Shown: positions 29,651 to 38,968 of the stretch, piece after piece
Layout: every line of letters starts with the position of its first letter
How positions within the stretch are numbered: the first letter of the stretch is position 1
Assembly: GCA_021324115.1 (NCBI GenBank)
Contig: JAJPJS010000027.1
Location: 62,001 to 126,000 of the forward strand
Length of the DNA: 64,000 nt
Source of the DNA: Nitrososphaerota archaeon
Lineage (GTDB): Archaea; Thermoproteota; Nitrososphaeria; Conexivisphaerales; DTJL01
Direction: 5' to 3'
The notes under the pieces: generated by a model
What the model was told of the DNA's origin: nothing
Seen by the model: the letters and a program-made list of their open reading frames with translations, nothing else
Databases searched by the model: none
Translations under genes and position numbers: made by a program

Positions 29651-30064
29651 TCAGGCCCTCCTTCCCCTTCTGCCACCCGCCTTTCGGGTCGTGTCATGAG
29701 GCACTGGCGTAACGTCCTCTATCCTGCCAATCTTGAAACCTGCCCTGGCTATTGCCCTTATCGCAGCCTGAGCACCGGGTCCTGGTGTGCGGGGACCCGT
29801 TCCCCCCACCGCCCTTACCTTGATATGCACGGCTGTTATTCCCTTTGTCTTGGCAATTTCGGCACATTTGCTCGCAGACTTCATCGCCGCATATGGGGAA
29901 GATTCCAGTCTGTCAGCCTTCACGTGCTGACCCCCCGAACTAATGGCGATCGTTTCTGCACCTGAGAGGTCAGTTATATGAACCAAGGTGTTGTTGAATG
30001 AACTGAACAGGTGCACTACGCCCCACCTGTCTTCCTTCGCCTGCGCAACGGGCTTTTCAGACAT
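29651..30064 (-). CDS. rps11: Ribosomal protein S11
   Basis: [26 protein letters not shown]...[20 protein letters not shown]. Confidence 0.96.
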   Translation of the reverse strand: MSEKPVAQAKEDRWGVVHLFSSFNNTLVHITDLSGAETIAISSGGQHVKADRLESSPYAAMKSASKCAEIAKTKGITAVHIKVRAVGGTGPRTPGPGAQAAIRAIARAGFKIGRIEDVTPVPHDTTRKAGGRRGRRA

Positions 30065-30561
30065 TACCCTGAAACCCCCGGCTGAACACCCACAGATGTC
30101 AATGCTATAGTTGGCTCCTCATCACGTGACACGATGTAGCTAGGCTTTGATACGAGCCTACTTCCCACCCTCACCTTCTTGTGCGTAATCAGTTGTCTGG
30201 CTTCGTATGGAGACCGTCCAAGACCCTTCCGCCAAACGATGCTCTGGAGACGTCTTTCCAAAAGGTCCTCGACCTTCAGACTCAGAATCGAATCAACAGG
30301 CGCCGCTTCGCTAACAAGACCCATCCTTGTCAATCTTTTCATGAGGTAACCGCTCAATCTTTCCCTTATGTCGGGAGGAGCGGCTAGCAATGTCCTGGCC
30401 TGCTTACGAATTCGGGACAGCTCCGTTTCTGCTTTCCAGAGTTCCTTCTTATTTCTCAGGCCATAGCTTCCGACAAGAAAGAGCTCGCTCGATAACTGGT
30501 CACCGCTCCAGGGATGCCTGGGGGTAGTGTACTTATTCTTCGGTTTCTTTGGGTCTCCCAA
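30064..30561 (-). CDS. rps4: Ribosomal protein S4
   Basis: [13 protein letters not shown]..., [33 protein letters not shown]. Confidence 0.95.
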   Translation of the reverse strand: MGDPKKPKNKYTTPRHPWSGDQLSSELFLVGSYGLRNKKELWKAETELSRIRKQARTLLAAPPDIRERLSGYLMKRLTRMGLVSEAAPVDSILSLKVEDLLERRLQSIVWRKGLGRSPYEARQLITHKKVRVGSRLVSKPSYIVSRDEEPTIALTSVGVQPGVSG

Positions 30562-30567
30562 TCAGTA

Positions 30568-31062
30568 TCACTCTTCCTTTCCTTCTTTGGCGGCAGCTGC
30601 AGCAGCTGCTTGGACCGCAGCCTTGCGAACTCCCACGGTCTGACCCTTTCTACCTGTGGTCCTGGTGTGCTGCCCCCTAACCTTTAGTCCGAGGCTGTGT
30701 CTCATACCCCTCCAGCTACCTACAGATTTCTCCCTTTCGATGTCATTCTTTATTATAAACGCGAGGTCCGACTCGAGCAGGTGCCTGTCTTCTCCGGACT
30801 CTATATCCTTCCTCCTGTTGAACATCCAGGGGGGGAGGTTCAGCTGTCTCATATCCCTGACGCTTTTCTCAATTTCAGCAACCTGCTGCTCAGAGAGCTG
30901 GCCCAATCTCATTCTCCCGTCCAGTTTCAGGGCATTTACAAGAGCATTTGCAAGATTTATGTTCAGGCCCTTCACTTCCTCCAAAGCATAGGCTAGCCTC
31001 TTGGTCCCATCCAAATCACGACCGGCAAGGCGGACTATAGGTCTGAACTCAGATGACAACAA
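30568..31062 (-). CDS. rps13: Ribosomal protein S13
   Basis: IVRLAGRDLDGTKRLAYALEEVKGL..., MRHSLGLKVRGQHTRTTGRKGQTVGV. Confidence 0.95.
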   Translation of the reverse strand: MLSSEFRPIVRLAGRDLDGTKRLAYALEEVKGLNINLANALVNALKLDGRMRLGQLSEQQVAEIEKSVRDMRQLNLPPWMFNRRKDIESGEDRHLLESDLAFIIKNDIEREKSVGSWRGMRHSLGLKVRGQHTRTTGRKGQTVGVRKAAVQAAAAAAAKEGKEE

Positions 31063-31287
31063 ACGACACTTGTGCGTTTTTGCCTCCCTGTGAATAGCTT
31101 ATATGTCTTACGAATCTTCATTCAGGTGACGTTGGTATTGGTGGGAGTCAGATGAAAAATGATGGGAGGGCAACAGACAGCGACCCAGAACGGCCTCCCT
31201 GGTCCCTTTCGTTGAGGAGTTTATGGAGCACGTTCCTTGTTTGTTCTTCCTCTTTTTAATAGGGCTTTGCTTGGCGCTACGAAAGTT

Positions 31288-32250
31288 TCACTTCGGGTAG
31301 GTCGCGATAAGGTCAGCCCTGTCGACCTTGCCATCCCCGTCCTGGTCGAATCCTCTTATCACACAGGCGAAGGAATCCTGACCTTCGAATCCCGTAAGGA
31401 TCTCTCTCGACTGTTGGGTCAGGGCTATGACGGCAGCCTTTGTGCCTATGTGCCTTATTCCAGCTATCACGATCATGTACTTTCCCGGAGAAAATGGGTT
31501 CGGGGTTCTTGCTATGACTGCATCTGTGTCTGTGCTGAATCGCCTCCCGCTGTCATCAACAAGTCCGGCCCAGTAATTTGCTGGGTCAAATCTCACAGGC
31601 AGGTAGGAGTTCACATCTGCAGTTATCTGGTTCGTAGCTGGACCTCCGATCAGGATCAGGCTGCTGTTGCTGTACGCCATCTCGAGTTTTGCGTCTGTGT
31701 CAAGTTTTACGGCAAAGTCATCAGAGACAGATGCAAATGAACCTATGTAAAGAGCCAACTGTGTGGCATAATGGCCATCCCTGGCCGACGCCCTGAATTG
31801 GCCATGCGGCTCCGGGCTACCCACCACGATGTAACCTTGGAGTCTTCCATCAACAACCACGCCCTGAAAAAACCTCATCAGTTCCAGGGTACCTGCTTTG
31901 TTTCCTGTTTGCTTCATCGATGAAGTATCGTAAACATACGCAACGCCATTTGATGAAGCTACCACCTTCTTCGCGAGGGCACCACGCACCAGTTCAGTCG
32001 AAGCGATGTGCAGCAGGCCAAGAGAGGTGAGCCGACGAACGTGGTAGTAGACGGATTGCTCTCTGACACCAAGCTTCTTCGCTATCTCGCGTGTATACAT
32101 CGGTTGCGTTGATGTCAGTTTCAGTATCTTCATTGAGGTGTCGTCCGAGATCATACACAATCCATGGGTGGATTCAAGCAGGTCTACCTCAGCCATGAAT
32201 TCCGTTCCATTCCTGTCAAGCGTAAGATGGGCCTTCAACCAATTCCTCAC
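31288..32250 (-). CDS. ArsR-like wHTH regulator fused to S-layer-like segment and C-terminal EF-hand/dockerin-type loop
   Basis: MKILKLTSTQPMYTREIAKKLGVREQSVYYHVRRLTSLGLL (wHTH); YIVVGSPEPHG...LILIGGPATN (S-layer-like); GFDQDGDGKVDRADLI (canonical 12-residue EF loop). Confidence 0.75.
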   Translation of the reverse strand: MRNWLKAHLTLDRNGTEFMAEVDLLESTHGLCMISDDTSMKILKLTSTQPMYTREIAKKLGVREQSVYYHVRRLTSLGLLHIASTELVRGALAKKVVASSNGVAYVYDTSSMKQTGNKAGTLELMRFFQGVVVDGRLQGYIVVGSPEPHGQFRASARDGHYATQLALYIGSFASVSDDFAVKLDTDAKLEMAYSNSSLILIGGPATNQITADVNSYLPVRFDPANYWAGLVDDSGRRFSTDTDAVIARTPNPFSPGKYMIVIAGIRHIGTKAAVIALTQQSREILTGFEGQDSFACVIRGFDQDGDGKVDRADLIATYPK

Positions 32251-32392
32251 CTCTTATAATATTATTAACTGTGTTGTAAGGGTTATGACTGATGTATATA
32301 AATAATGTATGAAGGTCCACTGAAAATTCGACCACCTTTCGTTTTCCAGTCATATATGGTCCTTTTATACCCCCGTTTTTCGAGAGAAAATC

Positions 32393-34150
32393 ATGTGCGG
32401 GATCATAGGAAGGGTTGACTACAGAGACATCTCGCCAAACCTCATCGAAGGGCTCAGGAGGTTGGAATACAGAGGTTATGATTCTGCAGGTATCGCAACG
32501 CTCGACGGTGGTAAAATTAGGGTTGTAAAAAGGGCCGGCACCGTTGACAGGCTGGCAGAAGCTTTCAGAAGTTCACCTGTAAGGGGAACCCTGGGGATCG
32601 CACATACGAGGTGGGCCACGCATGGAGGGGTGAATGATATCAACGCACACCCGCACGTTTCATGTGATGGTAAGGTAGCAGTGATACACAACGGGATCAT
32701 CGAAAACTTCGCAGAACTCAAAAGCTCACTTAGAAGGGAGGGCCATGATTTCGTGAGTGAAACGGACACGGAGGTCGTCGCGCATCTCTCCGAAGACATC
32801 CTCCGGGAAGGGGACGACCTGATGCAAACAGGGCTGAAACTTGCAAAGATGCTCAAGGGACAATATGCTCTGGTGATAATGAATTCTGATAATCCGGAAC
32901 GACTCCTCGGGATGAGGCACAATGCACCACTCATGGTGGGGGTTGGAAGGAACTACTCCGTGTATGCCAGTGACGTGCTTGGTTTTATAGATGAAACAAA
33001 GAGGGCGGTGTTCCTCGAGGATGATACGGTCAGCGTCGCTGAGAGAAACCACCTTGAAGTTAGAAGTTTGGGGGGGCTACCGAGGGATTACAAAGTTGTT
33101 GACCTGGCAGAGGAGCTTGGTTCTCCAGACAAGAAGAACTTCGAACATTTTACACTGAAGGAGATCCATGAACAGCCAGGATCTATCCTGAGGATAATGA
33201 AGCAGGATCCTGGAAAAGTGACGCTTTTTAGAAAACAGCTCGAAGAAGCGAAGAGAATATTCTTTGTCGCTGCCGGTTCGAGCTACCATGCCAGCATGTT
33301 GGGTAAGATCTACCTTTCCGAGCACATGGGGCTGTACAGTGATGTCATCTTGGCAAGCGAGTACAGGTCCTACGAAAGGTGGTTCGACGAAGGAACTGTG
33401 CTTGTGGCTGTCTCTCAGAGCGGAGAAACGATGGATGTGCTTGAGGCTGTGAGGGCGGGAAAGGAAAAGGGGTGTTCCATACTCGGAGTTGTGAATCATG
33501 CACCTTCCAGCCTCGAAAGAATGAGCGACACCGTGGTCAACCTGAGGGCTGGGCAGGAAGTGGGCGTGGCTGCCACAAAAAGCTTCACGTCTCAGGTGGC
33601 CCTCTTCTATTCGATTGCGAACAAGGACATCGATGACCTTGAAGTGGAGTCTATCTCAAGGGCGGTGTCGGATTCTCTTGCACAGGAGGAAGCGGTCAAA
33701 AGTATTGCGAGAGAGATAGCTTCGTCAAAGGACATCTACTTCCTCGGAAGGGGGAAGAATTTCCCCCTCGCACTGGAGGGCGCGCTGAAGATGAAGGAGC
33801 TTGCATACCTGCACGCCGAGGGCATCGCCGCAGGTGAACTGAAGCACGGCCCGCTTGCCCTGATAGAGAAAGGAACTCCACTTATCCTCATCAACCCTGA
33901 TGATGAGACACATGATGACACGATATCAAACGGTATGGAGGTAAAGGCAAGGGGTGGGGTTCTGATAGGTGTTGCGCCTGATACACACGGAGGTTATGAT
34001 TACTTCATTCGTATCCCCAAGGTTCTTCCAGACCACTACCCTCTAGTCGTGGCGGTGCCTCTTCAGCTGCTGGCATATCACACTGCGCGTCTTCTCAGGG
34101 CCAATATAGACAAACCAAGAAATCTTGCAAAGTCAGTAACGGTAAAGTAA
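32393..34150 (+). CDS. glmS: Glucosamine-fructose-6-phosphate aminotransferase (isomerizing)
   Basis: MCGIIGRVDYRD (class II GATase Cys), HTRWATHGGVNDINAHPH, VSQSGETMDVLEA, SIS domains. Confidence 0.96.
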   Translation: MCGIIGRVDYRDISPNLIEGLRRLEYRGYDSAGIATLDGGKIRVVKRAGTVDRLAEAFRSSPVRGTLGIAHTRWATHGGVNDINAHPHVSCDGKVAVIHNGIIENFAELKSSLRREGHDFVSETDTEVVAHLSEDILREGDDLMQTGLKLAKMLKGQYALVIMNSDNPERLLGMRHNAPLMVGVGRNYSVYASDVLGFIDETKRAVFLEDDTVSVAERNHLEVRSLGGLPRDYKVVDLAEELGSPDKKNFEHFTLKEIHEQPGSILRIMKQDPGKVTLFRKQLEEAKRIFFVAAGSSYHASMLGKIYLSEHMGLYSDVILASEYRSYERWFDEGTVLVAVSQSGETMDVLEAVRAGKEKGCSILGVVNHAPSSLERMSDTVVNLRAGQEVGVAATKSFTSQVALFYSIANKDIDDLEVESISRAVSDSLAQEEAVKSIAREIASSKDIYFLGRGKNFPLALEGALKMKELAYLHAEGIAAGELKHGPLALIEKGTPLILINPDDETHDDTISNGMEVKARGGVLIGVAPDTHGGYDYFIRIPKVLPDHYPLVVAVPLQLLAYHTARLLRANIDKPRNLAKSVTVK

Positions 34151-34160
34151 GCTGGAAAAG

Positions 34161-35330
34161 CTACACCAGAAGATCGTCCAGTCCCATGACGTTCACATCA
34201 TATTTTAGAGCACTCTTCATGTAGAAGCTGCCCTTCGGGGAATCCGTGGCCACGCTTTTCCATCCTCCCCATGTCCCTTCAGGGGTGAGGCTGGGGCACA
34301 CGTCCTTAAGGACCCTCGCACCGGCTTCATTCAGTTTTGAGATGTATCCTTTTTTCTCCGCCCGTTCATACACCGACCTGGAAATATGAAGAAGTGCGGG
34401 GACCCTGAACTTCTTTGTTTCCATCTTGCGCGATAATTCCCCTACTTCTTCCAGAGTATAAAAGGGGCAACCGAGTAACACAACCTGCGGCATTGATTTC
34501 GCGCTGTTCTCATCCTTAACATTCTGCAGTTCGGCTTTGGTGAAAGGGACTGTCTCGACGCCTCTAGGCGCATGGTCGAGAATTATGAACATGGGGGAGG
34601 AACCCGAAGTACCGATCCCCGCTCCCAAAGCTTTGCCTTCTGATTTTGTAATCCTGCCAACACCCGTTATACCGATCGGTTTGGAGGTGAGCTTGCCGGC
34701 AAAGATCCCCAGCAATCCAAAATCTGTGGGAGATTCTAATGGCGCCTCAACGTCAACCACGATGCCCGGCCTTCTGTTCCTGTCAAGATGCATCCCGGCA
34801 TTGGGTGTTTTGCCGGTAATTGCAGAGGCAAGCGCGCTGATAGCACTTTCCTTGTTTGTTTTCAGACCCATCATGGAATTCGCGTACAGGCAGGCAGAGC
34901 TTTCTGCCCATGCGACGTGGCTTCCCCTCCTTGGCGCATTATCAAACTCGTACGGAACGCACGTCATTGTGGGGGCGACGCCGAGCTTCTTGTAATATTC
35001 GACTATCTTGAGCTGCTTTGCGATGAACGAGGCTGGTGGGTTCAGTGATTTTGGATTCTCCAATTCGATACCACACGGATTCAGCGTCGTTCTGACGGAG
35101 ACCCTGCCGTCATCGCTGAATCGGTGCAGGAAATCTAGTCCTTCATCCCCAATGTTAGCATAATTGACTCCGGATATGTGTGCAGAAATAACAGGAATCA
35201 GCCTGTCCGCGCCGAGGTATTCGCCAATCGAAAGAAGGACCCGGTAAGATGCCGCGACCGCCTCCCCGTTCTCGCCATTCAGCGCTTTCTCTTCTCTTGC
35301 CGTGAGATACAATTCGGATGGTTCTCCCAT
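34161..35330 (-). CDS. Aconitase X catalytic domain protein; probable phosphomevalonate dehydratase large subunit
   Basis: YLTAREEKALNGENGEAVAASYRVLLSIGEYLGADRLIPVISAHISGVNYANIGDEGLDFL..., TTLNPCGIEL. Confidence 0.85.
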   Translation of the reverse strand: MGEPSELYLTAREEKALNGENGEAVAASYRVLLSIGEYLGADRLIPVISAHISGVNYANIGDEGLDFLHRFSDDGRVSVRTTLNPCGIELENPKSLNPPASFIAKQLKIVEYYKKLGVAPTMTCVPYEFDNAPRRGSHVAWAESSACLYANSMMGLKTNKESAISALASAITGKTPNAGMHLDRNRRPGIVVDVEAPLESPTDFGLLGIFAGKLTSKPIGITGVGRITKSEGKALGAGIGTSGSSPMFIILDHAPRGVETVPFTKAELQNVKDENSAKSMPQVVLLGCPFYTLEEVGELSRKMETKKFRVPALLHISRSVYERAEKKGYISKLNEAGARVLKDVCPSLTPEGTWGGWKSVATDSPKGSFYMKSALKYDVNVMGLDDLLV

Positions 35331-35341
35331 TCTGGTTATAA

Positions 35342-36187
35342 TTAACGGTTTTTGAATAAAAGTGAAGGGTAGAAATTACGTTTTCCGTTTGCCTCCTTAA
35401 GGTTATCCCATTCATTTAGTATAGAAACCGTAGTATTAGCTACGGATATCGCTTCACTTACCCCCGCCTCCTTGACAAACTCGTCTGTTTCTCTGTTCGC
35501 TATGACGGCACAGACGCACCCAGCACGAGCATGGTAGAGACCCGCCAGGGTGAATATGGTGGCCGATTCCATTTCGAAATTCACGATACCCGCTCGTTTT
35601 GCGTCATCTATTATTACCTCGGACTGATGTTGCATATAATCACGGAAGCCAGGCCTGCCCTGACCGGTGTAGAAGGAATCCGTGCTCGCGGTTACGCCGA
35701 GGGTGTACCTTACGCCAAGCGATTCTGCCGCCTGAACCATTGCTGCTACGACTTCGTAGTTTGCCATGGCAGGGTATCCTGTCCAGACATACTGGCTGCT
35801 TGTGCCATCTAGCCTTACCGAACCTGTTGAAATTACAACATCGCCAACCCTGGTTCCCTTTGAAAGCGCTCCTGTCGTTCCTACACGAATAAATGTATCC
35901 GCACCAACCCTCAGCAGCTCCTCCACGACGATCGCAGCCGCCGGCCCCCCTATTCCTGTTGATGTACATGAAACAGGTGAGCCCTTGAACTTTCCAGTAT
36001 ATGTTATGAACTCACGGTGCTGTGCGACCTTTCTTCTCGAACTCCATTGGGAAGCGATCTTTTGGACCCTGTCAGGGTCGCCAGGAAGAAGAACATATCT
36101 CGCCACATCACCAGGACCACATGAAATATGATACTGTACGTGGGCTCTGTCTTCTGGTCGAGCTGCGGAAAGCAGTTTCTTTACCAA
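35342..36187 (-). CDS. udp: Uridine phosphorylase / nucleoside phosphorylase
   Basis: YVLLPGDPDRVQKIA, STGIGGPAAAIVVEELLRVGADTFIRVGTTGAL, VNFEMESATIFTL. Confidence 0.92.
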   Translation of the reverse strand: MVKKLLSAARPEDRAHVQYHISCGPGDVARYVLLPGDPDRVQKIASQWSSRRKVAQHREFITYTGKFKGSPVSCTSTGIGGPAAAIVVEELLRVGADTFIRVGTTGALSKGTRVGDVVISTGSVRLDGTSSQYVWTGYPAMANYEVVAAMVQAAESLGVRYTLGVTASTDSFYTGQGRPGFRDYMQHQSEVIIDDAKRAGIVNFEMESATIFTLAGLYHARAGCVCAVIANRETDEFVKEAGVSEAISVANTTVSILNEWDNLKEANGKRNFYPSLLFKNR

Positions 36188-36468
36188 TACTCATCAGGGT
36201 TTGATTGGACCAAGTTTTAGGTTTTGTTGTTTGGCCGTATTTGCCCCAGACTTTCTTGCAATTCGCGGAAAAGATTGGTTGCTGGAAAGTTGTGTCTCTC
36301 AGCTGAAATCCTCTTCATCTTGGCTCATTCATTTAAGATTGTGAATATTCCGGCATCGCCACAGAACTGCCCTCTACCCCTTACCAAGCGATATTCGAAC
36401 CTTGATCGGTAACCAGAGAGGAGGCAAACATATGATTAAAGCGTATGACTATGTCCCGTGGTAAAATG

Positions 36469-36575
36469 CGCCGAGGGTGAGATTTGAACTCACGAGTCCT
36501 TTCGGACACAGGCTCCCTGTGCCCGGCTCCAGGCTTGGGCCGTGTCTGCCCCCTACCAGGCTAGGGTACCTCGGC
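36469..36575 (-). tRNA. tRNA-Ser(GGA), class II, with two predicted short introns (36535..36545 and 36515..36526)
   Basis: Acceptor GCCGAGG/CCTCGGC, D-arm CCCTAGCCTGGTAGGG, variable arm GTCC-GAAA-GGAC, T-arm GTGAG-TTCAAAT-CTCAC. Removing 11+12 nt yields anticodon arm CAGGC-CTGGAGA-GCCTG; 84-nt mature tRNA. Confidence 0.85.
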
Positions 36576-36687
36576 ACGTTTCGGGAGTTATTTTATGCCG
36601 TATTAAAACCCTATTCAGCGCGATCTTTTCCAGCGAAGTTAGTTTGAACATGATTGAAGGTTCTGTAATCCTTTGGGGGTTCCTCAA

Positions 36688-37695
36688 TCATCTCGCGGAT
36701 GCGACCTCATGTTTCTTCCACCCCTGTGGATACGTTCCAGATGGCATGACTACACGATCGACCTTTGCGGCTATTCCATGGATGGCCTCTGCTAGTTGCA
36801 CAAAATCGAGATTCGAAGTGCCAAGGGCAACGAGTTCCCCCTTCTGAGTGTATATTGCGACATGGTCTCCCTTCTGAAGCTCCGGCATCACACGGGCAAT
36901 CCCTGGCACCGCCACCTGCGCCCCATGACACACTGCGTCCACCGCGGAATCCTTTATCACCAGAGCCTTCATGTGTGACAGTGCTCTTTCAATCGGCCAG
37001 AGTGTTTCGCGCAGCTGCTCCTCTGACCCCTTATCTCTGTAATGTCTGTACGATAATGCAAGCTCCTGAAGTCTTACAAACCCGTCCTTCTCTGAAATGT
37101 TACAAACCCTGGTTCTTCTGAGTTCAACCATTGTGGCACCGACCCCCAGAACCTCCCCCATGTCGTACACAAGCTTTCTGATGTAGGTCCCGGCTTCGCA
37201 TGTCACCCTAAGTAGTGCGAGGTTCCCGCTTCTTTCCACCAGTTCGATTTCGTATATTGTCCTCTTTCTTGTCACCCTCTTGACGCTTGAACGCTCCGGC
37301 GGCCTCTGGTAAATTTCCGATGTGAATTCAGAAAGCACGGACAGCAGTTCTCCTTCGGGCACGGGGCTGTGCAACCTCATGACAGCATGATATTCCTTGG
37401 GGCCCAGCAGCAATGTGCCAAGCGCCTTTGTGGCGTGATTGATCCCGATGGGCAGGAGGCCGGTCGCCATTGGGTCAAGCGTACCACTGTGACCCGCGGT
37501 CTCGACCTCGAGAAGCTTTCTCACCCATGCAACCACCTGATGGCTCAGCTGACCTCCTGGTTTGTCGAGTGGAATGAAACCATACTTTAACAGCTCGGGC
37601 ACCGGCCTCTGATCTGGCTGATGACCAAACTGTCCCTCAGACTCCTCCCCTATGACCTTCAGTCCGGCAAATATCTTATCTCTGAGCGAATTCAA
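36688..37695 (-). CDS. cbf5: tRNA/rRNA pseudouridine synthase Cbf5/TruB (with PUA domain)
   Basis: FIPLDKPGGQLSHQVVAWVRKLL..AGHSGTLDPMATGLLPIGI, EAGTYIRKLVYDMGEVLG. Confidence 0.95.
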   Translation of the reverse strand: MNSLRDKIFAGLKVIGEESEGQFGHQPDQRPVPELLKYGFIPLDKPGGQLSHQVVAWVRKLLEVETAGHSGTLDPMATGLLPIGINHATKALGTLLLGPKEYHAVMRLHSPVPEGELLSVLSEFTSEIYQRPPERSSVKRVTRKRTIYEIELVERSGNLALLRVTCEAGTYIRKLVYDMGEVLGVGATMVELRRTRVCNISEKDGFVRLQELALSYRHYRDKGSEEQLRETLWPIERALSHMKALVIKDSAVDAVCHGAQVAVPGIARVMPELQKGDHVAIYTQKGELVALGTSNLDFVQLAEAIHGIAAKVDRVVMPSGTYPQGWKKHEVASAR

Positions 37696-38267
37696 TCCAC
37701 AGCAGCCCGGTCCGTTACAAGTCTCACGTAATCGATGACTATCTGACTAACGGCCTCCGCATCGATCATCTCTGTATTCACCATCAGGTCGAAAACGGAA
37801 AGGTCCTTGTCGAAGTCGTACCCATACATCTTCTTATAAAGCTCGGCATTCTCGGTGTCCCTCATCTTGACAATTTTGAGGGCATCGCTTACGGGTATCT
37901 TGTCCCTTCTTGCCATCCTTCTGGCCCTCGTAGACTGGGAGCCCTTCAACCAGACCTTGATGCCACCCGGGTTCAGCCAGGGGATGGCGTAACTCGTGAT
38001 TATATGGTCCCCCTTTGCGACCAGCCCCTGAAGTCTTCTGTCAACTTCGAGGTCGTACTTGTAATCCTTTGCCCTTTCCCTTAGAAACTTCTGCCCTTCC
38101 TTTGTGTCCCACCACTCCTCTCCCCCAACCTTGTAACCCTGCTCCTTTGCCAGCTCCTTCAGCATGTCACCTCCCGACACGTATTTTACAGGGAGCCGCT
38201 TTGCGATTATCTTTGCCACGGTGGTCTTGCCCACGGCCGGTGGGCCGGATATCACGATTGTTTGCAT
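37692..38267 (-). CDS. cmk: Cytidylate kinase
   Basis: MQTIVISGPPAVGKTTVAKIIAKRL...YVSGGDMLKELA; start re-assigned to ATG at 38267. Confidence 0.92.
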   Translation of the reverse strand: MQTIVISGPPAVGKTTVAKIIAKRLPVKYVSGGDMLKELAKEQGYKVGGEEWWDTKEGQKFLRERAKDYKYDLEVDRRLQGLVAKGDHIITSYAIPWLNPGGIKVWLKGSQSTRARRMARRDKIPVSDALKIVKMRDTENAELYKKMYGYDFDKDLSVFDLMVNTEMIDAEAVSQIVIDYVRLVTDRAAVD

Positions 38268-38284
38268 GAAGCAGGGTTCACCCT

Positions 38285-38791
38285 TCATTGGATCGTTATG
38301 CTGGTGCCCATTATGCGACTGACTACAAGGTTGAACACAGTGTATGTGAGGAAATACCAGGAGAACAGTGTAAGGCCAAACCCTGAATGAAACGGTTGAA
38401 CGGCCGTGATGAGCAGCAGATTGAAGTTGTATGGGGAAACCGCGATGATCTTCGTGAAGCCGATCAGGTAGCCCAGTACGTAGTATATGCCGGTCAGAGG
38501 CAGAAGATATGAGAAGGACACCCTAAGCCGTTCCTTCTGAGCCTTTGTGTAGGGGTCCTGCACGCTCTTCATCTTCTTTTTGAGTTTATCCACCTTCGCC
38601 TGATCCCTTTCCCTCATGGCCTGTCTGTATTCCTTCATGAACGCGTTGTAATCTCTTGTCGCAATCCTCATCTGATTGACGTCAGTCTTCTTCAGTATTA
38701 CGAAGTTTGCGATGAAGCTGGCTATGGCCTCGATCGGCATGATGAATACTGTGACCAGAGGGTATGAGAGAAGGGAAGATAGGTCGAACAT
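38285..38791 (-). CDS. DUF106 / EMC3-TMCO1-like (YidC/Oxa1 superfamily) membrane protein
   Basis: Multi-TM 168 aa with cytosolic coiled-coil; conserved location between adk and cmk. Confidence 0.85.
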   Translation of the reverse strand: MFDLSSLLSYPLVTVFIMPIEAIASFIANFVILKKTDVNQMRIATRDYNAFMKEYRQAMRERDQAKVDKLKKKMKSVQDPYTKAQKERLRVSFSYLLPLTGIYYVLGYLIGFTKIIAVSPYNFNLLLITAVQPFHSGFGLTLFSWYFLTYTVFNLVVSRIMGTSITIQ

Positions 38792-38968
38792 ATCAGCAAC
38801 TCACACTCGGCTTATGCATCGCTCCCTGCCTGACACAGACATCTCCGGGCTCCGCTTGACTCTGAACCGGCGGAATATATCCGCAATGAACGCCTGCACC
38901 GTTTTCTGCAGCCACTCGCCCACCTGCCCGCAACACTGCTACACCCATCAACCCACTCAGTTATCAGT

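Noticed and set aside
36370-36420. T-arm-like GGTTCGAATAT on the minus strand upstream of the tRNA-Ser gene
   Set aside because: No matching T-stem, acceptor or anticodon arm could be built
36469-36575. tRNA-Ser locus as a decayed pseudogene
   Set aside because: All arms are intact and excision of two motif-bounded segments gives a perfect anticodon arm; two other tRNAs in the window behave the same way
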